Below the pieces are notes generated by a model. The model ran no database searches and was not told the DNA's origin. It worked only from the letters and a program-made list of their open reading frames with translations. Below, piece by piece: positions 1-6,232 of a stretch of DNA of 7,155 bases. The DNA is from Elusimicrobiota bacterium. Its GTDB lineage: Bacteria > Elusimicrobiota > Elusimicrobia > UBA1565 > UBA9628. Numbering within the stretch: position 1 is the first letter of the stretch; each line of letters starts with the position of its first letter. Location of the stretch: assembly GCA_023249695.1 (NCBI GenBank), contig JAHFCD010000115.1, positions 1 through 7,155 on the forward strand, written 5' to 3'. A program made the position numbers and the translations under genes.

Positions 1-449
1 ACGTAGGGGCCGCGATTCCAGAGCAGGTTGGCGGCCAAGGTGAAGAGCTGGTTGACCCACTTGCGCGGGCGGAACCAGTGGACGTCCTCCTCGTTGTAGG
101 CGCCCGTCATCATGCGCGAGGCGACGACCAGGTCCTGGCCTTCCGCCTCGATCTTCGCGAAGATCTTGGGGATGTCCGCGGGGTCCTCGTTGCCGTCGGG
201 GCTGTAGTAGCAGACCGTCTCGGCGTCCGTGAGCTCGAGCGCGAGACGGAAGGCGACGCCGCGGCCGCGGCGCGGCTGGGTGACGACCTTCAGGCCCTTG
301 GACTGGAGGAACTCGACCGTGCCGTCCTTGGAGCCGCCGTCGATGGCGAGGACCTCGTCGGCCGCGTCCAGAGGCAGGCGATCGAAGATCTTGGGCAGAG
401 CCTCGATCTCGTTGAAGGTCAGCAGGACCAGAAGCCGCTTTCCTCTCAC
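1..449 (-). CDS. Family 2 glycosyltransferase, DPM-synthase-like, partial (3' end beyond left edge)
   Basis: Last visible gene of the minus-strand operon; 149 codons are present and the C-terminus lies outside the window. The translation opens MRGKRLLVLLTFNE, then has the nucleotide-sugar-binding IDGGSKDG (residues 36-43), SPDGNEDP (83-90) at the place of the DxD metal site, and VVASRMM (108-114). This is the order seen in GT-A fold family 2 enzymes that move sugars from nucleotide donors, often to polyprenyl phosphate. The first Asp of DxD is Ser83, as in the SPDG-type subgroup of these enzymes. The GTG start at 449 overlaps the TGA of the epimerase gene by four bases (GTGA) and has a GGGAG ribosome-binding site at 458-462 with an 8-nt spacer, so I prefer it. 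Family is clear; donor and acceptor are unknown. C-terminal membrane segments cannot be judged because of the truncation. Confidence 0.87.
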   Translation of the reverse strand, partial: MRGKRLLVLLTFNEIEALPKIFDRLPLDAADEVLAIDGGSKDGTVEFLQSKGLKVVTQPRRGRGVAFRLALELTDAETVCYYSPDGNEDPADIPKIFAKIEAEGQDLVVASRMMTGAYNEEDVHWFRPRKWVNQLFTLAANLLWNRGPY

Positions 450-1432
450 AGGAGATTCTCCCGGTACCAGGCGACGGTGCGGCGCAGGCCCTCGTCGAGG
501 GAGACCTTCGCCCGAAATCCGAGCACCTTCTTCGATTTCGTCGTGTCACAGGCCCTGCGAGGCTGACCCGAGGGCTTGGAGGGATCGAAAATAAGCCTCG
601 TCTTCTCGGCGGAGGCCGCCCGGAGGACGGCCGTCGCGAGGTCCCTGATGGACACCTCTTCGGCGGAGCCGATATTGACCGGATCGGCCTTCGGGTATTT
701 CTCCGCGACGTCGAGCAGGCCCTGCGCGAAGTCGTCGACGTACAGGAACGCGCGCGTGGACTTGCCGTCGCCCCAGACCTTGAGCGGGCGCTCTCCCTCG
801 CAGACGCGGCGCACGAGCGCGGCGATCACGTGCGATTTAGCGGGGTCGAAGTGATCGCGCGGGCCGTAGGCGTTGTAGGGACGCACGATGGCCACCGTCA
901 TCCCGTACTCCTCCGCGTAGGCGCGTCCCAGGTATTCCCCCATGCGCTTCGCCCAGCCATAGCCCTCGTTCGTGCGCTCCGGGGCTTCGCGAAAGCCCTC
1001 GCTCTCCGGCGTGGGGATCCTGCAGATGCGGGGATAGACGCAGGCGGTGCTCACGACGAGGTAGCGCGAGACCTTTTCCAGGCGCGCGGCTTCGATCACG
1101 TTGAGCTGGAGCGTCATGTTGTCGCGAAACAGGCTGCCGTGATGCGCGCTGTTGTAGCCGACCCCGCCCACGACGCCGGCGAGGTTGAGGACGACCTCTT
1201 GATTCTTACACGCTCGGCGGCAAAAACGAGGGTCGCGCAGATCGCCCTTGATCGTGCGCAGCCGGGGATTGCGCAGGACCTCGGAGAGGTTGCGCCTGTT
1301 CTCCTTGCCCATGCGCCCGGCCACGGTGACGCGAACTTCCTTGTGATTTCGCAGCAGCCGCTCCACGACGTGGCTGCCGATGAAGCCGCCGCCTCCGGTG
1401 ACCAGGACCTTCTTGCGGTCCCAGAAGCTCAC
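446..1432 (-). CDS. NAD(P)-dependent sugar epimerase/reductase, GDP-L-fucose synthase (WcaG/ColC)-like
   Basis: Protein of 328 residues, close to the usual 310-330 of this extended short-chain dehydrogenase family. It has the Rossmann motif TGGGGFIGSH (12-21), a STACVYP block (128-134), the catalytic YxxxK pair Tyr158/Lys162 in TNEGYGWAKR, NAYGPRDHF (187-195) and SHVIAALVRR (200-209). GDP-L-fucose synthase uses a Ser/Thr-Tyr-Lys triad for ketone reduction and Cys plus His for C3/C5 epimerisation; Thr129, Cys131 and His201 sit in the matching motifs. This favours an epimerase-reductase acting on a 4-keto-6-deoxy nucleotide sugar over a simple 4-epimerase. The exact substrate is not fixed by sequence. 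The GTG start at 1432 overlaps the upstream TGA (GTGA) and has GAGGA at 1439-1443. The frame stays open to 2644, but that part is an out-of-frame reading of the upstream gene. Its role in making a 3,6-dideoxy sugar with the DegT-like enzyme of this operon is inference. Confidence 0.88.
   Translation of the reverse strand: MSFWDRKKVLVTGGGGFIGSHVVERLLRNHKEVRVTVAGRMGKENRRNLSEVLRNPRLRTIKGDLRDPRFCRRACKNQEVVLNLAGVVGGVGYNSAHHGSLFRDNMTLQLNVIEAARLEKVSRYLVVSTACVYPRICRIPTPESEGFREAPERTNEGYGWAKRMGEYLGRAYAEEYGMTVAIVRPYNAYGPRDHFDPAKSHVIAALVRRVCEGERPLKVWGDGKSTRAFLYVDDFAQGLLDVAEKYPKADPVNIGSAEEVSIRDLATAVLRAASAEKTRLIFDPSKPSGQPRRACDTTKSKKVLGFRAKVSLDEGLRRTVAWYRENLL
458..462 (-). promoter_or_regulatory. Ribosome-binding site supporting the GTG start of the leftmost glycosyltransferase
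   Basis: GGGAG on the minus strand lies eight nucleotides before the GTG at 449, within the last codons of the epimerase gene. Confidence 0.5.
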
Positions 1433-2586
1433 GAGGGATCCTCGTGAGGAAGGTGCGCGAAGGCGCCGAGCGCGATCGACAGCGAGACGAACACGGTGCC
1501 GCAGATGACCGCGAGCGCCCCGAGGAGGACCCAGGCCCAGTGGCGGGTGATGTGCCCCGTCGTCGCGTACTCGACGAGCGTCGGCCAGTTGACGCCGACG
1601 CCGGCCAGCCACAGCGCGGCGCCGGCCAAGCCCGCCGTTTCGCGCACGGCCGGACGGTCGAGCCACGAGGCGGGCCGCCCCAGCGCCGCGTTCGAGGCCT
1701 TCTGCGCGAGCAGGCCGATCGCGGCGAAGATCGCGCCGCACACCGACAAGGTGAGCACGGTCAGCAGCCGGTAGATCATCCACTCCTCGATCGGCGAGCC
1801 GCCGAGGTAGGCGCGAGCCGGCAGCAGCCCCAGCGCGGCGGCGAGGACGAGGCACGCGGCGGCCAGCGGCGCGAACACGCGCATCGGGAAATAGGCGAAC
1901 ACGGTTCCCAGGATCACGCGCAGGAAGCGCACGCCGTCGCCGAGCACGGACAACTTCGACTGGCCGACGCGCTCGGAGTAGGGGATCGGATGCTCGACGA
2001 AGACCCCGCCCATGCAGGCGACGCGCGCCGTCATCGCGGGCGTGAAGTGCAGGCCCGTCGGCAGGGGCGCCAGGCGGGGCAGCAGCGCGCGCTTGAACAC
2101 GCGCATGCCGCTCGCCGTGTCCGAGAGCCGCACGCCGGTCAGGCTGCGCAGGAGCAGGGCGTAGAGCCGGTTCCCCACGGTCCGGATGAAAGGCATTTCG
2201 GAGCCGGCGTGCAGGCGGGCTCCGACGGCCATGTCGGCGTTCGCTTCGCGCAGCGATTTGATCAAGCTGGCGAAGGCGAGAGGATCGCAGGTGCCGTCCG
2301 CGTCGAGGAAGGACAGCAGGTCGCCCGAGGACGCCCGGAAGCCGGTCATCAGCGCGGCGCCGTAGCCCTTGTTCTTCTCGTGGACGACGAGCTTGGCTTC
2401 CGCCCAGCGCCGGGCCTTCTCCTGCGTCTTGTCGCGCGAGCCGTCGTCGACGATCACCACCTCGACGCCCGACAGCCCCGCCTCCTGGATCAGCACGGCC
2501 CGCGCGTCGAGGCAGCGCTTCAAGATGTCGTCGACCGAATCCTCTTCGTTGTAGGCGGGAATGACGATGGAGAGCTTTTCGTTCAC
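1429..2586 (-). CDS. Family 2 glycosyltransferase with C-terminal membrane domain (polyprenyl-phosphate sugar transferase-like)
   Basis: Protein of 385 residues. The N-terminal GT-A domain (about 1-220) shows IVIPAYNEE (7-15), VDDGSRD (46-52), FLDADGTCDP (93-102, the DxD metal site), SDTASGMRVF (155-164) and YSERVGQSKLS (203-213), the loop next to the membrane in DPM-synthase-like enzymes. Four hydrophobic stretches follow, near 225-255, 271-295, 317-335 and 350-376, so the enzyme should sit on the cytoplasmic face of the inner membrane. Family members transfer a sugar from UDP or GDP to undecaprenyl or dolichyl phosphate; the sugar cannot be told here. The C-terminal half is longer than the two-helix GtrB type. 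The start is GTG at 2586, overlapping the methyltransferase TGA as GTGA; only a weak GGGG (2594-2597) precedes it, so translational coupling is likely. High confidence in family, low in substrate. Confidence 0.9.
   Translation of the reverse strand: MNEKLSIVIPAYNEEDSVDDILKRCLDARAVLIQEAGLSGVEVVIVDDGSRDKTQEKARRWAEAKLVVHEKNKGYGAALMTGFRASSGDLLSFLDADGTCDPLAFASLIKSLREANADMAVGARLHAGSEMPFIRTVGNRLYALLLRSLTGVRLSDTASGMRVFKRALLPRLAPLPTGLHFTPAMTARVACMGGVFVEHPIPYSERVGQSKLSVLGDGVRFLRVILGTVFAYFPMRVFAPLAAACLVLAAALGLLPARAYLGGSPIEEWMIYRLLTVLTLSVCGAIFAAIGLLAQKASNAALGRPASWLDRPAVRETAGLAGAALWLAGVGVNWPTLVEYATTGHITRHWAWVLLGALAVICGTVFVSLSIALGAFAHLPHEDPS
1439..1443 (-). promoter_or_regulatory. Ribosome-binding site supporting the GTG start of the epimerase
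   Basis: GAGGA on the minus strand ends six nucleotides before the GTG at 1432. It supports this start against the open frame that continues far upstream through the preceding gene. Confidence 0.55.
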
Positions 2587-3278
2587 GGCTTGGCCCCGAC
2601 CGCGAGCAGCGAGAGCCCGACCGGCGGCCCCACCAGGCGCTCAAGCCAAAACAGCAGCGGCGCGACCTTGTTGAACAGGCCCATCTGCCCCGACGGCAGG
2701 TCCTTGCGGCGCAGGATCGTGCCGTTCAAGAACCAGCCGGCGATGCCGAACAGGTTGAACCGGGACTCATGCGCGACGCGGAAGCCGGCGGCGGTCAGTT
2801 TTTCGCTCAGCTCCGCCGGCTCGTAGCGCCGGAAGTGGCCGTCGTGGGCGTCGAGCGGATTGTACAGCCACATGTGGGCGGGCACGACGAGCACGAGCTT
2901 GCCCCCCGGCTTCAGCAGGCCGAGGAAGCGGGACAGCGTCCCGCGGTCGTCTTCGATGTGCTCGAGCACGTTCATGCACACGATGGTATCAAAGGCGCGC
3001 CCGCGCAGGGAATCGGGCAGGGCGGCGCCCCCGATGTCGGCGACGAGGTACTCGAGCTCCGGCCGCTCGCCGAGGCGGCGGCGCGCCTCCTCCACGAACT
3101 CCGGCACGATCTCCACGCCGAAGACCTTGCCGCGGGTCAGCAGCTTCTCGGTGAAGATGCCGATCCCCATGCCGACCTCGAGGATGTCGGTCCCGATGAA
3201 GGACTGCACGCGGCTCCATACTTCGTCGTTGAAGCGATCGGCCGCGGACAACGTCTCCAGGCGCGTCAGCGTCGTCAT
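2583..3278 (-). CDS. Class I SAM-dependent methyltransferase
   Basis: Protein of 231 residues with the Rossmann-like methyltransferase fold. Motif I is ILEVGMGIG (32-40), the acidic residue after strand 2 is Glu57 in VFGVEIVPE, Asp81 lies in LVADIGG, then NVLEHIEDD (103-111) and the LKPGGKLVLVVPA strand (122-134). The stretch HDGHFRRYEPAEL (145-157) and the following AAGF are typical of methyltransferases found beside family 2 glycosyltransferases in polysaccharide loci. Likely substrates are a glycan, sugar or lipid-linked intermediate, but none is proven. Start choice: ATG at 3278 overlaps the upstream TGA by one base (TGATG) and has a strong GGGGGAGG (3284-3291) with a 5-nt spacer. The frame is open upstream to 3470, but those extra 64 residues lack any motif and overlap a solid coding region, so I reject them. 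Confidence 0.9.
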   Translation of the reverse strand: MTTLTRLETLSAADRFNDEVWSRVQSFIGTDILEVGMGIGIFTEKLLTRGKVFGVEIVPEFVEEARRRLGERPELEYLVADIGGAALPDSLRGRAFDTIVCMNVLEHIEDDRGTLSRFLGLLKPGGKLVLVVPAHMWLYNPLDAHDGHFRRYEPAELSEKLTAAGFRVAHESRFNLFGIAGWFLNGTILRRKDLPSGQMGLFNKVAPLLFWLERLVGPPVGLSLLAVGAKP

Positions 3279-3970
3279 CAGAGCCTCCCCCGAAGCCTGC
3301 AGAGCATGCCGACATAGGCCGGGGCCAGCCGGAGGGCCGAGGCCTTCGAGACGCCGTCGAGGCGCGGCTCGTAGCGAAAAGGAATTTCCAGAACCTTCCC
3401 GCCTCGCGACAGGATCGCGACGAGCAGCTCCTGCTGAACCGTGAAGTCGTTCGCCGCGGAGTCCGCGCACGCGGAGCGAACGAGCTCGGCGCGGTACAGG
3501 CGGAAGCCGCCCGAGGAGTCATGGACCGGCAGATCCAAGACGAGGCGGGCGACCAGGTTCAGGGCGCGGCTCAAAATCTGGCGCGCGACGCCCATCACGG
3601 CCGAGCCGCCGGGGATGTAGCGCGACGCGATGAGGACGTCGCGGCCCTCGCGGCTGGCCCACAGGTCGGCCAGGACCTCGGGAGGATGGGAGCCGTCGGC
3701 GTCCACGACCGCGATCCAGGGAGCGCTCGCGGCCAGCAGGCCCTCGCGTAAGGCGCCGCCGAGACCGCGCCCCGTCTGAACGAGCACGCGCGCGCCGCCG
3801 GCCTCGGCGACGGCCGCGGTCGCGTCCGTCGAGCGGCCGTCCACGACGAGAATCTCGCCGCGCAGGCCCAGGCTCGCGAACACGGCCTTGAGCCGCGGCA
3901 GGACCTGGCGCAAGGCGCCCTCCTCGTTGAGCGTGGGAACCACCACCGTCAGGTCCGCGGTCTCGCTCAT
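3278..3970 (-). CDS. Short family 2 glycosyltransferase, DPM1-like, without membrane domain
   Basis: Protein of 230 residues forming one GT-A domain: VVVPTLNEE (9-17), VDGRSTD (43-49), VVDADGSHPPE (88-98, DxD metal site), ASRYIPGG (115-122), SGGFRLYR (153-160) and FRYEPRLDGVSK (198-209). The motif set and length match the soluble catalytic form of dolichyl/polyprenyl-phosphate mannosyltransferase and its many bacterial relatives; no transmembrane stretch follows the domain. The donor sugar is not readable from sequence. ATG at 3970 forms an ATGA overlap with the TGA of the preceding glycosyltransferase gene, and I chose it over a TTG five codons upstream, which would lengthen the overlap for no gain in conserved sequence. 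No clear Shine-Dalgarno is present, in keeping with translational coupling. It ends by overlapping the methyltransferase ATG by one base. Confidence 0.9.
   Translation of the reverse strand: MSETADLTVVVPTLNEEGALRQVLPRLKAVFASLGLRGEILVVDGRSTDATAAVAEAGGARVLVQTGRGLGGALREGLLAASAPWIAVVDADGSHPPEVLADLWASREGRDVLIASRYIPGGSAVMGVARQILSRALNLVARLVLDLPVHDSSGGFRLYRAELVRSACADSAANDFTVQQELLVAILSRGGKVLEIPFRYEPRLDGVSKASALRLAPAYVGMLCRLRGRL
3284..3291 (-). promoter_or_regulatory. Strong ribosome-binding site fixing the methyltransferase start
   Basis: The minus strand reads GGGGGAGG five nucleotides before the ATG at 3278. It lies inside the end of the upstream glycosyltransferase gene and decides the 231-residue start against the longer open frame. 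Confidence 0.7.
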
Positions 3971-4920
3971 GGCCGCGAATACCAATCGTACAGCGTCAAA
4001 TACAAGGTGGGCGACAGGACGGCGAGGGCCGTCGTCGCGGCGCGAAAGCGCGCGTGACGGGTCTTGGGCAGGCCGCGCAGCCCCTCGCGCCAGACGCGCG
4101 CGGCCTCGAGCGGACGGGCGCGCAGGGACTCAAGCAGGACCCGGCGGCGCCACAGCTCCAGGCGCTCGGCGTCGACGGCCTCGGGCGCGCGGGTCCGTCC
4201 GGCCTCCGCGAGCCAGCGCTCGCGATGCGCCCCGTAATTAGCCCGGTCGGCGAAGTCCCGCTCGATCTTCGCCGGGTCCTCGAGGCCGCCCGCGCACCAG
4301 TTCGCGCCGTGCATGCGGTGCAGGCCGAGGACCGCGGGGAGATTCGAGATCTCCCCGAAGAACAGCGCGTGCGCGGTCAGGAAGTCGTCGAGATAATAGA
4401 ACAGGTCCTTCGGGATCGGCAGGAGCTTGAGCAGGGTCTCGCGGCGGAACGCCAGGCCGGAGGTCGCGGTGAACTCCGTTCGTCCGGCGGCGTAATCGTC
4501 GAGCGTGTAGCGCGCGGGCCAGGCGGGGAAGCGGCGCGGCAGCGGGACGAGCTTCGCGTCGGTGTCGTTGAGAAAATGCTGGACGCACGAGATCTTGGGG
4601 TCCGCGAAGGCCGCGACGACGGCCGCGAGCTTCCCGGGGAGGAAAACGTCGTCGGAGTCGAGAAGGCAAACGACATCGCCCGTCGCGGCGGCCAGGCCGT
4701 TGTTGAAGGCCATGGCCTGCCCCTGCCGCGCCTGAAGCAACGACTTCACGCGCGGAGCGTAGGACGCCAGAATCTCGCGGGAATCGTCGGTGGAGCCGTC
4801 GTCGACGACGACGATTTCAACGGCGGCGTCGTCGAGGGCTTGAGCGAGGACCGAGTCGAGCGTCTCCCGGAGAAAGCGCCCGTAATTATGGTTATCGATG
4901 ACGACCGAAACCTTCATCAT
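3967..4920 (-). CDS. Family 2 glycosyltransferase, soluble
   Basis: Protein of 317 residues. The GT-A domain starts at once: VSVVIDNHNYGRFL (4-17), VVVDDGSTDDS (38-48), RQGQAMAFNNGL (65-76), CLLDSDDVF (85-93, the DxD metal site) and YYLDDFLTAH (175-184), which probably holds the catalytic acidic residue. This is the pattern of inverting family 2 enzymes that add sugars to a growing glycan. It differs from its two neighbours downstream, which are of the DPM-synthase type. The C-terminal 100 residues are charged, Arg/Ala-rich and mostly helical in appearance, with no membrane segment. Start: two ATG codons in tandem at 4920 and 4917; either is plausible, and a TTG at 4926 would overlap the upstream TGA. 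No Shine-Dalgarno is visible, so the start is uncertain by one to three codons. Donor and acceptor are unknown. Confidence 0.88.
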   Translation of the reverse strand: MMKVSVVIDNHNYGRFLRETLDSVLAQALDDAAVEIVVVDDGSTDDSREILASYAPRVKSLLQARQGQAMAFNNGLAAATGDVVCLLDSDDVFLPGKLAAVVAAFADPKISCVQHFLNDTDAKLVPLPRRFPAWPARYTLDDYAAGRTEFTATSGLAFRRETLLKLLPIPKDLFYYLDDFLTAHALFFGEISNLPAVLGLHRMHGANWCAGGLEDPAKIERDFADRANYGAHRERWLAEAGRTRAPEAVDAERLELWRRRVLLESLRARPLEAARVWREGLRGLPKTRHARFRAATTALAVLSPTLYLTLYDWYSRP

Positions 4921-4922
4921 GC

Positions 4923-6104
4923 TCAACGCGACCGGAAGAAGGCGCGGAACTGCTCGATCACGTAATCCGCGTCGTCGGGAGTCATGTACTGGTGGCAGCC
5001 GATGTAGAACGCGGAGCGGTTCAGGCTTTTCGCGACCGGGAATTTCGGCTCGAGGTCGCCGAACAGACGCCGATATACCGGCTGGTTTAATAACGGGAGC
5101 ATGTCGCGCGTCTCGACGCCGCGGTCCTCGAGGAAGTTCACGAGCGGCGCCTTGTCCGCGTTCTTGAGCACGAGGCCGTAAAGCATGAAGGTGTGGTCGC
5201 GGTCGGTGGGACAGAAGGGGAGCTGAAGGCGGTCCTCGAACTCCTTGAGGCCGGCGCTCAGGCGCTTGGCCATGCCGGTGCGCGCGGCGACGATGCCGTC
5301 CTTCTCCTCGAGCTGGGCCAGGCCCAGGGCCGCCTCGAGCTCGGTGGCGCGGTAGCTGTGGCCGACGGAGACGAACTGGAAGCGCTTGGCCACGATCTCG
5401 TGAAGCTTCGCGCCCGTCGCGCCCTTGTCGTCGTCGATCGACAGGTAGATCGAGTCGCGCCCGTGGTTCATCAGGCTGCGCAGGCGCACCGCGAGGTCCG
5501 GGTCGCTCGTCGTCGCCAGGCCGCCGACGCCGGTGACGATGTAGTGGGCGATGTAGGTCGAGAAGCAGCCGATGTCGCCGAGCGAGCCGACCTTGCGTCC
5601 CTTGTAGCGCGCGAACATCGTCTCGGCGGAGTCCTCGATGATGGCCAGGCCGCGCTTGCGCGCGACCTGCGCGATCGGGTCCATGTCCGCGGGCAGGCCG
5701 AGCAGGTGGACCGGGATCACGGCGCGCGTCTTGGGGCCGATCGCGGCCTCGAATTTGGCGGGGTCGAGCGTGTACGTGAGAGGATCGACGTCGGCGAACA
5801 CCGGCACCATGCGGTTGTGCAGGACGATGTTCGACGTCGCGATGAAAGTGATCGACGGGACGATGACCTCGTCGCCGTCAGCCCAACCGTGCTTTTCCTT
5901 CAGGGCCTGAAGAGCGATCTGCAGGGCGCTCGTGCCCGAGTTGCAGAAGACGGAGTGCTTGGAGTCGTGCTCCGCCGCGAAGGCGCCCTCGAAGCGGCGG
6001 TGGAAGGGGCCGTAGGAGAGGCGATTGGAGTCGAGGACCTCGTTGACGTAGCGCCGCGCCAACGGGCTGACGGAGAACCCCCCGACGCCGATTTCACGTT
6101 CCAT
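4923..6104 (-). CDS. DegT/DnrJ/EryC1/StrS-family PLP enzyme with Lys-to-His change, ColD-like sugar 3-dehydratase candidate
   Basis: Protein of 393 residues, near the 388 of E. coli ColD. Family marks are CNSGTSALQIAL (54-65, PLP-phosphate loop), DEVIVPSITFIAT (78-90), PVFADVD (101-107), IIEDSAE (155-161, with Asp158 placed for the pyridine nitrogen), YKGRKVGSLGDIGCFS (167-182) and LMNHGRD (211-217). Where aminotransferases have the Schiff-base lysine, this protein has His187 (TYIAHYIVTGVGG, 183-195; codon CAC at 5544-5546). Histidine here is known from ColD and from RfbH/DdhC (E1), which remove the C3 hydroxyl of 4-keto-6-deoxy sugars. The four cysteines (54, 180, 298, 370) do not have the spacing of the E1 iron-sulfur cluster, so a ColD-like mechanism is the better guess. 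First gene of the operon. ATG at 6104 is preferred over TTG at 6113; there is no Shine-Dalgarno. The His is read directly, the family is sure, the reaction is inferred. Confidence 0.9.
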   Translation of the reverse strand: MEREIGVGGFSVSPLARRYVNEVLDSNRLSYGPFHRRFEGAFAAEHDSKHSVFCNSGTSALQIALQALKEKHGWADGDEVIVPSITFIATSNIVLHNRMVPVFADVDPLTYTLDPAKFEAAIGPKTRAVIPVHLLGLPADMDPIAQVARKRGLAIIEDSAETMFARYKGRKVGSLGDIGCFSTYIAHYIVTGVGGLATTSDPDLAVRLRSLMNHGRDSIYLSIDDDKGATGAKLHEIVAKRFQFVSVGHSYRATELEAALGLAQLEEKDGIVAARTGMAKRLSAGLKEFEDRLQLPFCPTDRDHTFMLYGLVLKNADKAPLVNFLEDRGVETRDMLPLLNQPVYRRLFGDLEPKFPVAKSLNRSAFYIGCHQYMTPDDADYVIEQFRAFFRSR

Positions 6105-6112
6105 TGCGGTCA

Positions 6113-6140
6113 ATTGTAGGAAATTTAAGGCTATTTTCCA
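6113..6140 (-). promoter_or_regulatory. Candidate sigma-70-type promoter of the minus-strand operon
   Basis: On the minus strand TACAAT (6118-6113) matches five of six bases of the -10 consensus. TGGAAA (6140-6135), 16 bp upstream, matches four of six of TTGACA. The region is AT-rich in an otherwise GC-rich window. The -10 ends only 8 nt before the ATG at 6104, which would give an almost leaderless mRNA. Predicted by eye only. Confidence 0.35.
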
Positions 6141-6217
6141 TTGGCCATGGCGTCAGGCCTAACGGTCATGACGGAAACAGTTGACCGGAAGCAAGGAACT
6201 CGGCGGGGAGGAAAGGG

Positions 6218-6223
6218 TAAAAT
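6218..6223 (+). promoter_or_regulatory. Candidate -10 element of the MarC-family gene
   Basis: TAAAAT matches five of six bases of the -10 consensus and lies 9 nt before the ATG at 6233. No convincing -35 is found 16-18 bp upstream. It would again give a nearly leaderless transcript. The purine-rich GGGGAGGAAAGGG just before it (6205-6217) is too far from the ATG to be a normal Shine-Dalgarno for it. Confidence 0.3.
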
Positions 6224-6232
6224 GTCCCGGTC

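Noticed and set aside
1433..2644. Open frame continuing 404 codons upstream of the epimerase, which would make a 732-residue protein.
   Set aside because: The added sequence is Arg/Ala-rich with no motif and lies out of frame over a clear family 2 glycosyltransferase. The GTG at 1432 has a ribosome-binding site and a GTGA overlap.
1444..2826. Long plus-strand open frame of 460 codons, and similar ones at 5193-6119 and (minus strand) 6131-7093.
   Set aside because: They are antisense to genes with full family motifs, have shadow-like composition rich in Arg, Ala, Gly, Glu and Gln, and show no domain. Long antisense frames are expected in GC-rich DNA.
3279..3470. Upstream extension of the methyltransferase by 64 residues.
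   Set aside because: It overlaps the conserved end of the DPM1-like gene and has no recognisable sequence; the ATG at 3278 has a strong ribosome-binding site.
4923..6104. Calling the DegT-family gene a plain sugar aminotransferase.
   Set aside because: The lysine that forms the internal aldimine is replaced by histidine, so the default aminotransferase label is not supported.
4923..6104. E1/DdhC-type iron-sulfur dehydratase.
   Set aside because: Cysteines 54, 180, 298 and 370 do not show the C-x-C spacing of the E1 cluster, and the length is closer to ColD.
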